Assembly: GCF_000499385.1 (NCBI RefSeq)
Contig: NW_013652396.1
Span: 50,001 to 63,244 of the forward strand
Direction of reading: 5' to 3'
Source of the DNA: Eimeria necatrix
Taxonomy: Eukaryota > Apicomplexa > Conoidasida > Eucoccidiorida > Eimeriidae
Length of the DNA stretch: 13,244 nucleotides
The number at the start of each line of letters is the position of its first letter. The first letter of the stretch is position 1. The position numbers and the translations under genes are program-made. The notes below the pieces were generated by a model. That model worked only from the letters and a program-made list of their open reading frames with translations, had not been told where the DNA came from and made no database searches. Below, in pieces: positions 1 to 8,328 of the stretch.

Positions 1-2
1 AG

Positions 3-103
3 CTGCAGCAGTTGCTGCTGCGGCGGCAGCCGCTGTTTGAGACAGCAGCAGCAGCGGAGGACGCGCTTGCGCTGGGCCCTAGTGAAGCGGCGCAGCAGCT
101 TGC

Positions 104-144
<41 letters not shown>

Positions 145-243
145 ACAGGAAATGGGGCATTTGGAGCATTCCAAGGGCACTGTCCGCTGGCCTTAAACAG
201 GTCGGCGCGCTGCTGCGCCTGACTCACAGTTGCGGAGCAGCAA

Positions 244-283
<40 letters not shown>

Positions 284-630
284 GGACCTGCCGTGGACCC
301 CCCGGACCGGGCTGCTGCTGGGGTGTACAGACACTCCAACGTTCAGCCTGCGCATGGAGCGCTGCATGCCGCAGCATTTGCTGCCTCCTCAGCTGCGGGC
401 GCTGCAGCAGCAGCCGGTGCTGCTTGCTGCAGCAGCAGGAGACTTCTCGATGCTGCTGCCGCTGTTCAACGCCTGGTGGCAGGCGTGGGAGCAGCAGCAG
501 CAGCAGCAGCAGCAGCACTGCCCCTGCAGCCTGAAGCGAGCAGCAGCAGAAGAGACCCCTGGCTCCGACAGCACGGCGCCCTCGCTGGACTACAGCCCCA
601 GCAGCAGCAGCCCCAGCAGCAGCAGCTGCG

Positions 631-675
<45 letters not shown>

Positions 676-883
676 TGCTGCCGCCGCAGCCCGTGGCGGA
701 CTTTGAAAACTTGCTGCTGAACTTGAGCTGCAGGGCCGAGGGGACCCCACAAACTTTGTCTGCTGCTCTTTCTGTGTCTCTCTTTTCTGCTGCTGGCCGC
801 ATTTCTGTGTCGCTGCAGCAGCTGGCGCAGCTTGCTGCTCTGTCGCAGTGCCACATGCTGACTGCGCCCGTCCACCACGTGCT

Positions 884-922
<39 letters not shown>

Positions 923-1385
923 CGGGCGGAAGGCGCAGCGGAAGGCGGCGGCGCTGGCGCTGAAGGCGCTCGTGGGGCTGCTGGCAGCAGTGGTGGAAGA
1001 GGCGCAGCAGCAGCAGCGGCGGCTGAGCTGCTGCTGCAGCAGAGACAGCAGCAGCAGCAGCAGCAAGGAGGTCTGCCGCTGCAGCGGGCCCTGCTGCCCC
1101 CGCGCCCCGCCCTCCGTCTACGCCCTGCGGCAGCACCAGCTGCTGCTGCAGCAGCAGCTGCTGCAGCAGCGAGTGCCCTGCGTGGTGGTGCCGCACGTGG
1201 TGGCGCAGCTGCAATGTACAGAAAACAAAGATGTTGTTGCTGCTGCTGCTGCTGCGCTGCAGCAAGTTGCTGCTGCTGCTCCCACGGGCCTCCTGGGGGC
1301 TGTGCAGCTGTCTGGGGCCTGCGAAGCAGCGCGGCCGCTGGCGCAGCGGCGGCAGCTGCTGGCAGCAGCAGCGCAGCAGCTCACT

Positions 1386-1417
<32 letters not shown>

Positions 1418-1612
1418 CCCCGAGCGGCCGCTGCTGCGGGTAGTGACTGTGCATGCAGCAGCAGGGCCCCTCGAGCTGCTGCATGCGCTGCTGCTGGGGG
1501 CTGATGTTGTGGAGGGAGGTGCAGCAGCAAGCGGCAGCAGCGCAGCAGCAGGAGTGGCCTGGAGCTTCGGGCTTCCTTCGCCGGCGGAGCTCGCTGCTGC
1601 TGCAGCAGAACT

Positions 1613-1647
<35 letters not shown>

Positions 1648-1808
1648 GGGCTGCGGAGGACGCCCGTGCTGCGCTGCTGCTGCTGGAGCAGTGGCCGCAG
1701 CAGCAACTCCAAATGCACCGGCAGCTAAATTTGCTGTCGCCGCGTTATGCAGAAGACACGCGCTGCATAGATGGCCGCCCCAGCCGCAGCAGCAAGACCC
1801 CTGCGGAC

Positions 1809-1847
<39 letters not shown>

Positions 1848-2538
1848 GCTTCCGTCGCGGGAGACGCGGAAGGCATGGACACAGACGGGACGCAGCAGCA
1901 GCAGCAGCTGCTGCTGCAGCAGCAGCAGCAGGAGGAAGAAGACGGCTTTTTGGGCTTTGCTTCTGCTGTTAGGGACAGCCGCTGCTACCTGCACCATTTG
2001 CTGCTGCAGCACGAGATGAACGGCCCCGCGCTGCTGCAGCAGCACAACATGGAGTGCTGCTTCGCTTTTGCTGCTGCAGTCCGCAGCAGCATCAAAAGCC
2101 GCACTCTTGCTGCTTTCGTTCGCTGCTTCCTGCGGGACCAGACTCTCAGCGAGGAGCAGTATGCTGCTGAGTTTGCTGCTGCTGCTCCTGCTGCTGCTGC
2201 TCCTGCTGCTGCTGCGCCTGCTGCTGCTGCTGCTGCTGCTGCTGAAGAGCCCTTCAGCAAACAGCCACTCATAGAGGAGGAGCAGCAGCACGAGAAAGAG
2301 GAGCAACAGGAGCAGCAACACCCTCAGCAGCAGCCGGAAGAGCAGCAGCAAGAGCAGCAGCAGCAAAAGGAGGAGCAGCAGCAAAAGAAGGAGCAGCAGC
2401 CACAGGAAGCAGAACAGCAGCAAACTGAGCAGCAGGGTACATCTGATTCCGCAGCAGCAGCTCAAGAGACCGCAAGTGCAGAAAATGCAGCAGCAGCAGC
2501 AAACGAAGAACCCAAAGGCGTTCGCCGCAGCAACAGCC

Positions 2539-2583
<45 letters not shown>

Positions 2584-2747
2584 CAGAAGCGGAGGCCTCG
2601 GCAGCCGCAGCGAAGCGCCCGCGGGGACGGCCGCGCCGCAGCAACAGCAGCGCAGCAAGCGACAGCAGCAGCAGCAGCAGCGCAGCAGGCGACAGCAGCA
2701 GCAGCGCGGCAGCACCGGCACATAAGAGGCGCCGCATGCAGAACTGA
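3..2747 (+). CDS. QTRT2: Queuine tRNA-ribosyltransferase accessory subunit 2 (QTRT2-like), repeat-expanded, 5' end not in window
   Basis: In eukaryotes QTRT2 pairs with catalytic QTRT1 to exchange guanine-34 for queuine in GUN-anticodon tRNAs. Residues are numbered from nt 12. Islands matching the family are: 254-267, S-V-S-L-F-S-A-A-G-R-I-S-V-S (the SVWSVAGRVEMTVS-type strand); about 480-502, LLRVVTVH...GADVVEG (the GVDLFES region); 507-530, ending GVAWSFGL; 578-585, RYAEDTRC; and 657-680, RCYLHHLL...LLQQHNM, the C-terminal helix with a conserved His. Between these lie long Q, A and S runs, making about 911 residues against roughly 415 in human. E501 sits where catalytic subunits have the nucleophilic Asp, as in QTRT2 proteins. 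The CxCxxC zinc cysteines are absent. The Q/E-rich C-terminal tail ends with KRPRGRPRR. The frame is open to the left edge; the first in-frame ATG is only at 354, so an upstream exon or start is missing. Family assignment is fairly sure; exact ends are not. Confidence 0.78.
2613..2639 (+). other. AT-hook-like motif in the C-terminal tail of the QTRT2-like protein
   Basis: The codons read K-R-P-R-G-R-P-R-R (residues 868-876). This contains the R-G-R-P core of AT-hook minor-groove DNA-binding motifs, flanked by basic residues and followed by Ser/Ala runs and a basic KRRRMQN end. An AT hook is not part of known QTRT2 proteins. It may be functional, a nuclear-targeting basic patch, or a chance product of a GC-rich tail. 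Confidence 0.45.
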
Positions 2748-2749
2748 GC

Positions 2750-2782
<33 letters not shown>

Positions 2783-3280
2783 GCTGCTGCTGCTGCCCAG
2801 GAGGGACGCGCAGCAGCGGCGGCACCAGCTGCTGCTCCACAGGAGGGACGAGCAGCAGCAGCACCTGCTGCAGCTGCCACGACGCAGCAGCAGCAGCACC
2901 TGCTGCAGCTGCCATGACGCAGCAGCAGCAGCAGCAGCAGCAGCAGCCCTTGCTGCTGCTGCTGCTGCTGCCACACACCAAGTTTGCCATTCTAATTAAT
3001 GCCTTATTTGTGCGCACTGAAGCTGGGCCTCAAGGGGCTGCCTTGCTGCGCTGCAGCAGAGGGCCGGCAGCAGCAGTTTGCTGCTGCTGCTGCTGCTGCA
3101 CCAGCCTACTTGCTGCGCCACGCTGCTGCAGCTGCTGCAGCTAGCCGCTGCTGCTGCTCCGACACTGATGAGCCTGCTGCTGCTGCAGCAGCAGCATCTG
3201 GTGCTTCAGCAGCAGCAGCAGCCACTAGTGGCATGGGTGCACCTGCACCCCAATGGGCTCAGCAGCAACCCTAGACCCCC
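2748..3280. repeat. CAG/CTG-rich intergenic DNA downstream of the QTRT2-like gene
   Basis: The stop codon is followed at once by (CAG)n, then clusters of CAG and CTG triplets in both orientations (about 2750-2800, 2850-2960, 3075-3100, 3160-3230). A near-duplicate of about 45 bp, with the core GCACCTGCTGCAGCTGCCA, occurs at about 2860-2880 and 2897-2916. A short unique segment with AT (about 2980-3060) lies between. The open frames here consist only of repeat-derived Ala/Gln/Leu/Cys, so I support no gene. Confidence 0.75.
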
Positions 3281-3739
3281 CAAACCCTAAACCCTAAACC
3301 CTAAACCCTAAACCCTCGATTTCAATTGGGGGAAGGAGACTGTCTTTGGCTTCAACACACCAAACCCTAAACGCTTAGCGCTACAATAAACCCTAAACCC
3401 TAAACCCTAGAACGTAAGACTAAACCCTAGTGAGTGTTTCTAAACCCTTAGGAGTACAGAGTAAACCCTAAACCCTAGAAATTAAACCCTAGACCCTAGA
3501 GGGTGAAACCCTAGGCTGTAAACCCTAAACCCTAGGGTGTAAACCCTAAACCCTAGGGTGTAAACCCTAAACCCTAGAGAGTGTAAACCCTTATGTGCAG
3601 CCTAAACCCTAGATGGCCAAACCCTAGAGGCTCTACACCTTAAACCCTAAACCCTAGACGGTAACCTTTAAACCCTTAACCCTGGAAGGTAAACCCTAAA
3701 CCCTAAACCCTGCTAGACAAACCCTAAACCCTAAACCCT
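3281..3739. repeat. Interstitial telomere-like array (CCCTAAA / TTTAGGG type)
   Basis: About 459 bp are built from AAACCCTA units. Two to four intact tandem units (e.g. 3281-3316, 3389-3409, 3697-3739) alternate with decayed units and spacers of 5-40 bp such as TAGGGTGT and TAGAGAGTGT. The unit equals the plant and coccidian type telomere repeat. The C-rich strand is on +. Non-telomeric DNA with genes lies on both sides, so this is not a chromosome end as presented. Telomere-like repeats scattered inside chromosomes are known from Eimeria genomes. Confidence 0.92.
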
Positions 3740-4203
3740 CGATCACGACCCCCCGGGGTATCGACAGCCTTTGACGAGACTAGACAAAAGCTTTTGTGTT
3801 TTCGCTCCTCCAAATCAAATGAGTTGCTGCTGCTGCTGCAGCAGCAGCAGCAGCAGCAGCTCTAAAAGAAACAATACCTTTGCTGCATCTGCTGTCCTGG
3901 AGCGGCAGCCCACGTTTGCTACTGCAGCTGCAGCAGCAACAGCTGCAGCAAATGCAGCAGCAGCAGCTGCAGCAGATGCTGCAGCACAGGGCCGCAGTCC
4001 CTCCCTCGAATACCAAACATTTTCGAGCAGCAGCAGCAGCAGCAGCAGCTGCTGCTGCTGCTGCTGCTGCTCCCCAGCCGCCCGTGCTGCACGGCTACAG
4101 CCGCACCTGCAGCAGCCGCAGCAGCAAATTCCGCCCCGCCGCCGCAGCAGCCCCTGCAGCACCAACTGCAGCAGCAGCCGCAGCAGCTGCTGCTGCAGCA
4201 ACT

Positions 4204-4234
<31 letters not shown>
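3740..4234. other. Region between the telomere-like array and the Snu13 stop; CAG/CTG repeats, probable 3' flank
   Basis: The first 90 bp are non-repetitive (GATCACGACCCCCCGGGGTATC onward). CAG/CTG tracts then dominate, including two CTG-to-CAG fold-back junctions at about 3825-3860 and 4026-4072. It lies downstream of the Snu13 gene on the - strand and probably includes its 3' untranslated region. A + strand open frame of 155 codons (3771-4238) is almost entirely repeat-encoded and is not supported as a gene. Confidence 0.5.
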
Positions 4235-4235
<1 letters not shown>

Positions 4236-4395
4236 TAGATGAGCATGGCCTCGATGCTGTTCTTGAGAGAAGCTATTTGGGGGTTTAAAGCGCTGCCGTC
4301 TTTGCTGGTGATGCAGCAGGCGATGACTGGCCGCGAAACCCCACAGGCGCGGCCCAGCGCTATCTTCGACTCCACAAACACGTAAGGCACGTTCT

Positions 4396-4431
<36 letters not shown>

Positions 4432-4969
4432 GCAGCAGCAGCAGCGGGGGGGGGGGGGTAGGCGGGGGCTGCGCGCAGGCGGGGGCTGCGCGCGAGCGGC
4501 GGCGGCGGCAGGAAGGGAGAGCAGCAGCAGCAGCACAGCTGTAGCAGCACAGCTGCAGCACAGCAGCAGCAGCAGCACAGCAGCAGCAGCACAGCAGCAG
4601 CAGCACAGCAGCAGCAGCAGGTTACCTTGTCTTCACAGACCAGAGGAAGGTGCAGCAAAATCTCCAGAGGCTCCGCGTCAGCAGCAAGAACCACCAGCTC
4701 CGCAATGCCCCTGTTGAGGCCCTTAGTTGCTGCGCAGCCGCCCACAGCAGCAGCAGCAGCACGCAACTCCCTTCCCCGCTGCTGCTGCTGCTGCTGCTGC
4801 AGCTGCTGCAGCAAAGCTAGACAGACGCAGGCCACAGCTCACCTTCGTTGGCGCCCTTCTTTAGCTGCTTGTAGCTGCAGGCTTGCTGCACTGTGTCCAG
4901 GATGGAGTTGGTGAGCTCGGAGGAGGCGAGGGGGTAGGCTTTGGGATTGACTTCCTTTTCAGCAGCCAT
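4235..4969 (-). CDS. SNU13: Snu13 / 15.5K / NHP2-like protein 1, three exons
   Basis: This L7Ae/L30e-family protein binds the kink-turn of U4 snRNA in the U4/U6.U5 tri-snRNP and of box C/D snoRNAs in the nucleolus. My spliced model is exon 1 4969-4843 (42 codons plus 1 nt), exon 2 4729-4626, exon 3 4393-4235, giving 129 residues; the human protein has 128. Exon 1 reads [15 protein letters not shown]... to ...[10 protein letters not shown]. Exon 2 reads ATKGLNRG, then the hallmark [16 protein letters not shown] and VCEDK. Exon 3 reads [20 protein letters not shown], then [13 protein letters not shown], and ends EAMLI. The RNA-contact segment [12 protein letters not shown] and the [11 protein letters not shown] loop are intact. 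Both introns are GT-AG and restore the frame exactly (phase 1, then phase 0). The coding exons hold no CAG runs, unlike the neighbouring genes. Identification is essentially certain from the continuous match. Confidence 0.97.
4394..4625 (-). other. Snu13 intron 2 (232 bp, phase 0)
   Basis: On the - strand the donor is GACAAG|GTAACC and the acceptor lies at the very end of a (CTG)n tract, CTGCTGCAG|AACGTGCC. Splicing joins VCEDK to NVPYVFV as in other Snu13 proteins. The interior is almost all low complexity: CTG/TGC runs, a ten-C tract (4445-4455 region) and duplicated GC-rich units GGCGGGGGCTGCGCGC at about 4461-4493. Confidence 0.93.
4730..4842 (-). other. Snu13 intron 1 (113 bp, phase 1)
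   Basis: On the - strand the donor is GAAG|GTGAGC and the acceptor GCTGCGCAG|CAACT. The split Ala codon (G|CA) joins GANE to ATKGLNRG, the known uninterrupted sequence of this family. The intron contains a CAG/CTG run of about eight triplets and a smaller one, plus a C/T-rich stretch. Confidence 0.92.
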
Positions 4970-4985
4970 TTTACTGAAAAGAAGA

Positions 4986-5023
4986 AATAAAATAAATAAA
5001 ATAAATAAAATAAATAATAAAGG
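4986..5023. repeat. AAATA/AATAA short tandem repeat just upstream of Snu13
   Basis: AAATA and AATAAAATA units are repeated about seven times, 17-54 bp upstream of the Snu13 start codon on the opposite sense. It probably lies in the 5' UTR or core promoter of the - strand gene. It could act as a poly(dA:dT)-type nucleosome-free tract; this is inference. Confidence 0.6.
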
Positions 5024-5824
5024 AGCGAAAGAGGCGAAGGAAGGAGCAGAAAGGCTTCGCGGGAAGCAGCAGCTGCGGGAGAGCAGCGCAGCAGCAGCAG
5101 CTGTGGGGAAGCAGCGGGAAAACGGCGCTCTAAGCAGGGCAGCAGACTGCCGCTGTTTTCATTGCGTCTTCTTTGTCCCTAAATGGATTTATTTGAAGCT
5201 TTAAAGGCTTTGCAAAAGACAAACAAAAGCCAATTCTTGCGTGGGGCTCCAGCCAGCAGCCCCACGGGCCCCGCGGCTTGCTGCTGCTGCGGGGGAGCTT
5301 CTGCTGCAGTTCTTCCCGAGAAATGCACCTTTTAAAGGATTAAAATTCAAAATTAACAATTTAAAAACAAAGAAAGAAGACAAAGACGGAAGAAGCCCGC
5401 TGGGGGCTTCGCGGAAGGTGGCCTGAGTCTCACAACCGGTTTCGCTCCCGCTGTGGGCTCTGCGGGCTGCGCGGCACTTTGTGAGGATTTGGATCGAACA
5501 TTTCTTTCTTATTTATTTCCCATTTATTTCTTTTTCATTTTGAAAAGATTTAAATCAAAGAAGTCCATTTTTAAGGGCTTTTGACCGCTGCAGCTTTCTG
5601 GGGGGTCGGCGCAGCCTGCGCAGCCGAGCAGGAGCCCCGCTGCACCTCGCAGTGCTGCGCTGCGGACTTTGCTGGAAATAATTGAAAAAATAAAATAAAT
5701 AATTAATTTATAACAATTAAAATAAATAATAATTAAATGGGGCTGCATGCGCAGCTCCTGCAGCAGCTGGCTGCGACCCGCAGGCCAAAAGCCCCACAAA
5801 TGAAAGGCAAACTAAATAAAGATG

Positions 5825-6133
5825 GCTAGCTGGGGCCTTGTTGGCTTTCAGCCACTTGCAGCTAATTGGCTAGCTAGCTGCAGCAGCTAGCCAGCCTGGC
5901 TAGCTAGCTAGCTGCAGCAGCTAGCCAGCCTGGCTAGCTAGTTTGCTGGCCAACTGGCTGGCTAGCTAGCTGGCCAGCTGGTTCGTTTCTAGCCAGCTAG
6001 CCAGCCAGCTAGCCAGCCAGCTGGCCCTGCTGCAGCTGACTGCAGCAAGCCAGCTGGTGCTGGCTGCAGCAGGCCAGCTGCAGCTGGCTGCAGCTAGCTG
6101 CAGCTAGCTGCAGCTAGCTACAGCTGGCTAGCG
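5825..6133. repeat. TAGC / CTGG / CTGCAG composite tetranucleotide array
   Basis: About 310 bp of interleaved GCTAGC, GCCAGC, GGCTAG and GCTGCAG units. It includes an internal 34-bp tandem duplication (5876-5909 and 5910-5943, same order of units) and a run of CAGCTAGCTG units near 6085-6120. GCTAGC, CAGCTG and CTGCAG are each self-complementary, so the array is rich in short palindromes. Confidence 0.85.
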
Positions 6134-6207
6134 GGGAAGGCGGCCGCTGCAGCAGCAGCAGCAGCAGCAGCAAGAGCTACAACTCTCGCCTAGCTGCCGC
6201 AGCAACA

Positions 6208-6256
<49 letters not shown>

Positions 6257-6295
6257 CTGCTGCTTGCCCCTGTGGCTTCAGCCCAGTTTGCTGCG

Positions 6296-6385
6296 TTGAT
6301 TTTATTATTATTCTTTTATTAAATTAAATTTAATAAATTAAATTTAATTTAAAATGGACTTAACAATTTAATTTTTAATTATTTG
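6296..6385. other. AT-rich island with TTTAATTAAAT-type inverted units
   Basis: TTATTATTATT is followed by overlapping AAATTAAATTTAAT units, which are partly self-complementary. It sits between GC-rich CTG tracts. No gene is seen; a promoter, 3' processing site or replication-related element is possible. Confidence 0.5.
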
Positions 6386-6444
6386 TCTCCAGGGGAAGAG
6401 GACACTTTTAAAAAGAACCCCAGAGGCGGCCCCACAGCGCCCCG

Positions 6445-6476
<32 letters not shown>

Positions 6477-6539
6477 GAAACAACACACAGTTTCTTTCAA
6501 ACGCATTCCTGTGAGGCTCGCGAGCCATCCTGCTGCGTC

Positions 6540-6581
<42 letters not shown>
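6540..6581 (+). repeat. (CTG)n tract, about 14 units, uninterrupted
   Basis: A perfect CTG/TGC run lying outside any supported gene. Adjacent DNA at 6703-6748 holds CAG triplets in the opposite sense, so the two could pair. Confidence 0.85.
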
Positions 6582-6895
6582 ATGCCAGACAGCAGCAGCT
6601 GCTGCCTCCAGGGCCGCAGGGCCCGCAGCAGGGCCTTAGCTTTGTGTGGGAGCTTGCTACTGATTTTCTGGCTGAAAAGCGCAGTTGCTGCAGCTGCTGC
6701 TGCTGCTGCAGCAGCAGCAGCACCAACAGCAGCAGCAGCAGCAGCAGCTAGCTGTGGCTAGCTCGCAGACCCCCTGCAAAGCTGCTGCATGTGCGGGGCA
6801 AGGGAAGCAGCAAATCAAATTCCATTTTATTTTTTAAATTAAACTCAGGGCCCCCGAGGCTTCTAGAAAGCTGCGGGAGGGGTGTTTGCATGTCT

Positions 6896-6943
<48 letters not shown>
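6896..6943 (+). repeat. (CAG)16 tract
   Basis: Sixteen perfect CAG copies between TCT and CGAAGACGCC. It lies in noncoding DNA about 310 bp upstream of the next start codon. It belongs to the same repeat class that forms Gln/Ala/Ser runs in the genes here. Confidence 0.9.
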
Positions 6944-6946
<3 letters not shown>

Positions 6947-6969
6947 AGACGCCACACGACCCGGCCCGC

Positions 6970-6998
6970 GGGATCGCCTGGGATCGTGTGGCGATCCC
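6970..6998 (+). other. Inverted repeat, 9-bp stem with 11-nt loop
   Basis: GGGATCGCC at 6970-6978 is matched by GGCGATCCC at 6990-6998, with TGGGATCGTGT between. The loop repeats part of the arm (GGGATCG). It lies immediately after the (CAG)16 tract and its flank. Confidence 0.6.
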
Positions 6999-7206
6999 AA
7001 GTCTTTAGCTGCCAGCTGCTGCTGCTTTATTTGAAAGAATTATTTCATTAAAAAATAAATATTAAAGAAAGTTTTGAAAATATTCTGCACTGGAGTGGTG
7101 CTGCTGCAGCTGCTGCGCGCTGTGCCGCGCTGCTGCTGCTGCAGCAGCTGCTGCTGCTGCTGCTGCTGCTGCTGCGACTAGCCCCTGTGGGGTCTAGCAG
7201 CCAGTG

Positions 7207-7214
7207 TGCATGCA
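7207..7214 (+). promoter_or_regulatory. TGCATGCA motif upstream of the 7257 gene
   Basis: A perfect TGCATGCA palindrome 43 bp before the start codon, at the edge of an AT-rich leader. TGCATGC(A) is a known apicomplexan promoter element bound by AP2-family factors. The position is right for a regulatory site; its use here is inferred. Confidence 0.45.
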
Positions 7215-7256
7215 AATTCCGAATTATTCTTCAAGTTGAAAATTAAAAATTAAAAA

Positions 7257-7484
7257 ATGATTTGTCTGAGTCTCTTCAGAAGCCAGGGGGGCCTTGCCCT
7301 TTGTTTGCTGCTGCTGTCTAGCGCAGCAGCAGCAGCTGCGGGGGCCTCAGCAGCAGCAGCAGCAGCAGCAGCCGGCAGCAGCAGCGCAGCAGACCTTCTG
7401 GAGCCCCTGGTCACCGAGGAGGCTGCCGTTGCTGCAGCCTCCCCCGACCCCACTCCGGCAGCAGCAGCAATACCCTCGCCCACC

Positions 7485-7528
<44 letters not shown>

Positions 7529-7628
7529 CGCCCCGATCCCGCTGGAGGCCCCCGCGGCGTCTGCTGCAGAGGCGTCGGAGGGCGCTGCGGCTCCCGCTGC
7601 AGCTGCGTCCCGCGCCGCAGCCGCAGCC

Positions 7629-7663
<35 letters not shown>

Positions 7664-8026
7664 GGCGCCGCTGCTGCTGCAGCAGCAACTGGAAGCAGAC
7701 GCTGCTGCTTCCGAAGCCTCCGAAGACGAAGACTCTTTGGAAGAAAGTCTGGAAGGAGATGAAGTGACTTTGCTGCTGCCGAACGGGCAGCCTGTGGGGC
7801 GGCTGCTGCTGCCGCAGCTGGACCGGCAGCGGCGGCTGCTGCGGGGCCTCAAAAGCCTCTTTTTCGGTTTGCTGCTGTTTCTTTATTTGCTGCCAGCAAA
7901 AGGGGGGGGCCCCCTGACTCTGGCGCAGCAGTCTGCTGTTACTCTCGCGCTGCTGGGTTTGCTGCAGCTGCTGCAGTCCCTCTTCAGTCCCCAGGGCCGC
8001 TTCCGCGTCTCCATAGACCTCGCCCC

Positions 8027-8077
<51 letters not shown>

Positions 8078-8328
8078 GCTGCGCGCCGTGGTCGACTACG
8101 GCGGCATCCGCGGCGCCCGCCGCGCGCTGCTGCAGCAACTCCGGGGGGCCCTCAGGGGCCTCCTTGCTGCTGCTCCCATCTTCTTTATTGTTTCTGGACT
8201 TTTTGCAACTTTGGGATTTACTTTTGCTGCTGCTCTTTTTCTTGCTGCTGTTCTCTTCACCTTGGGGGGCCTCCTCTCCCTCGTCGGCGGCGCGGGGGGC
8301 CCCCTCGCCGAGCTCCTCCGCAGCTTCT

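Larger units (their letters stand above)
4970..7256. other. Intergenic region between Snu13 and the + strand membrane protein; no supported gene
   Basis: This 2.3-kb stretch holds the Snu13 5' flank and AT islands at about 5330-5385, 5490-5560, 5675-5740, 6296-6385, 6820-6845 and 7030-7085. It also holds a TAGC/CTGG-type array (5825-6133) and CAG or CTG runs at 6150-6172, 6208-6253, 6445-6475, 6540-6581, 6703-6748, 6896-6943 and 7130-7174. Open frames in it (up to 115 codons) are repeat-derived or lack any recognisable domain. The two outer genes diverge, so promoters should lie near both ends. Confidence 0.55.

Noticed and set aside
1725..3017. A 430-codon open frame on the - strand overlapping the QTRT2-like gene
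   Set aside because: It consists of poly-Cys, poly-Leu and poly-Ala from antisense CAG repeats. The + strand carries conserved QTRT2 motifs over the same DNA.
3281..3739. CRISPR-like array of short repeats and spacers
   Set aside because: The repeat unit is 7 bp telomere sequence with irregular spacers, and all other evidence is eukaryotic.
3281..3739. A true chromosome end
   Set aside because: Unique genic DNA lies on both sides and the units are decayed. A false join cannot be excluded without reads.
3771..4238. A 155-codon + strand frame antisense to the Snu13 3' region
   Set aside because: After 20 unique codons it is only repeat-encoded Ala/Ser/Cys, and it runs into the Snu13 stop on the other strand.
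7347..8138. A 263-codon frame on the - strand
   Set aside because: Poly-Leu, poly-Cys and poly-Gln from antisense triplets beneath the better supported 7257 gene, with no domain.
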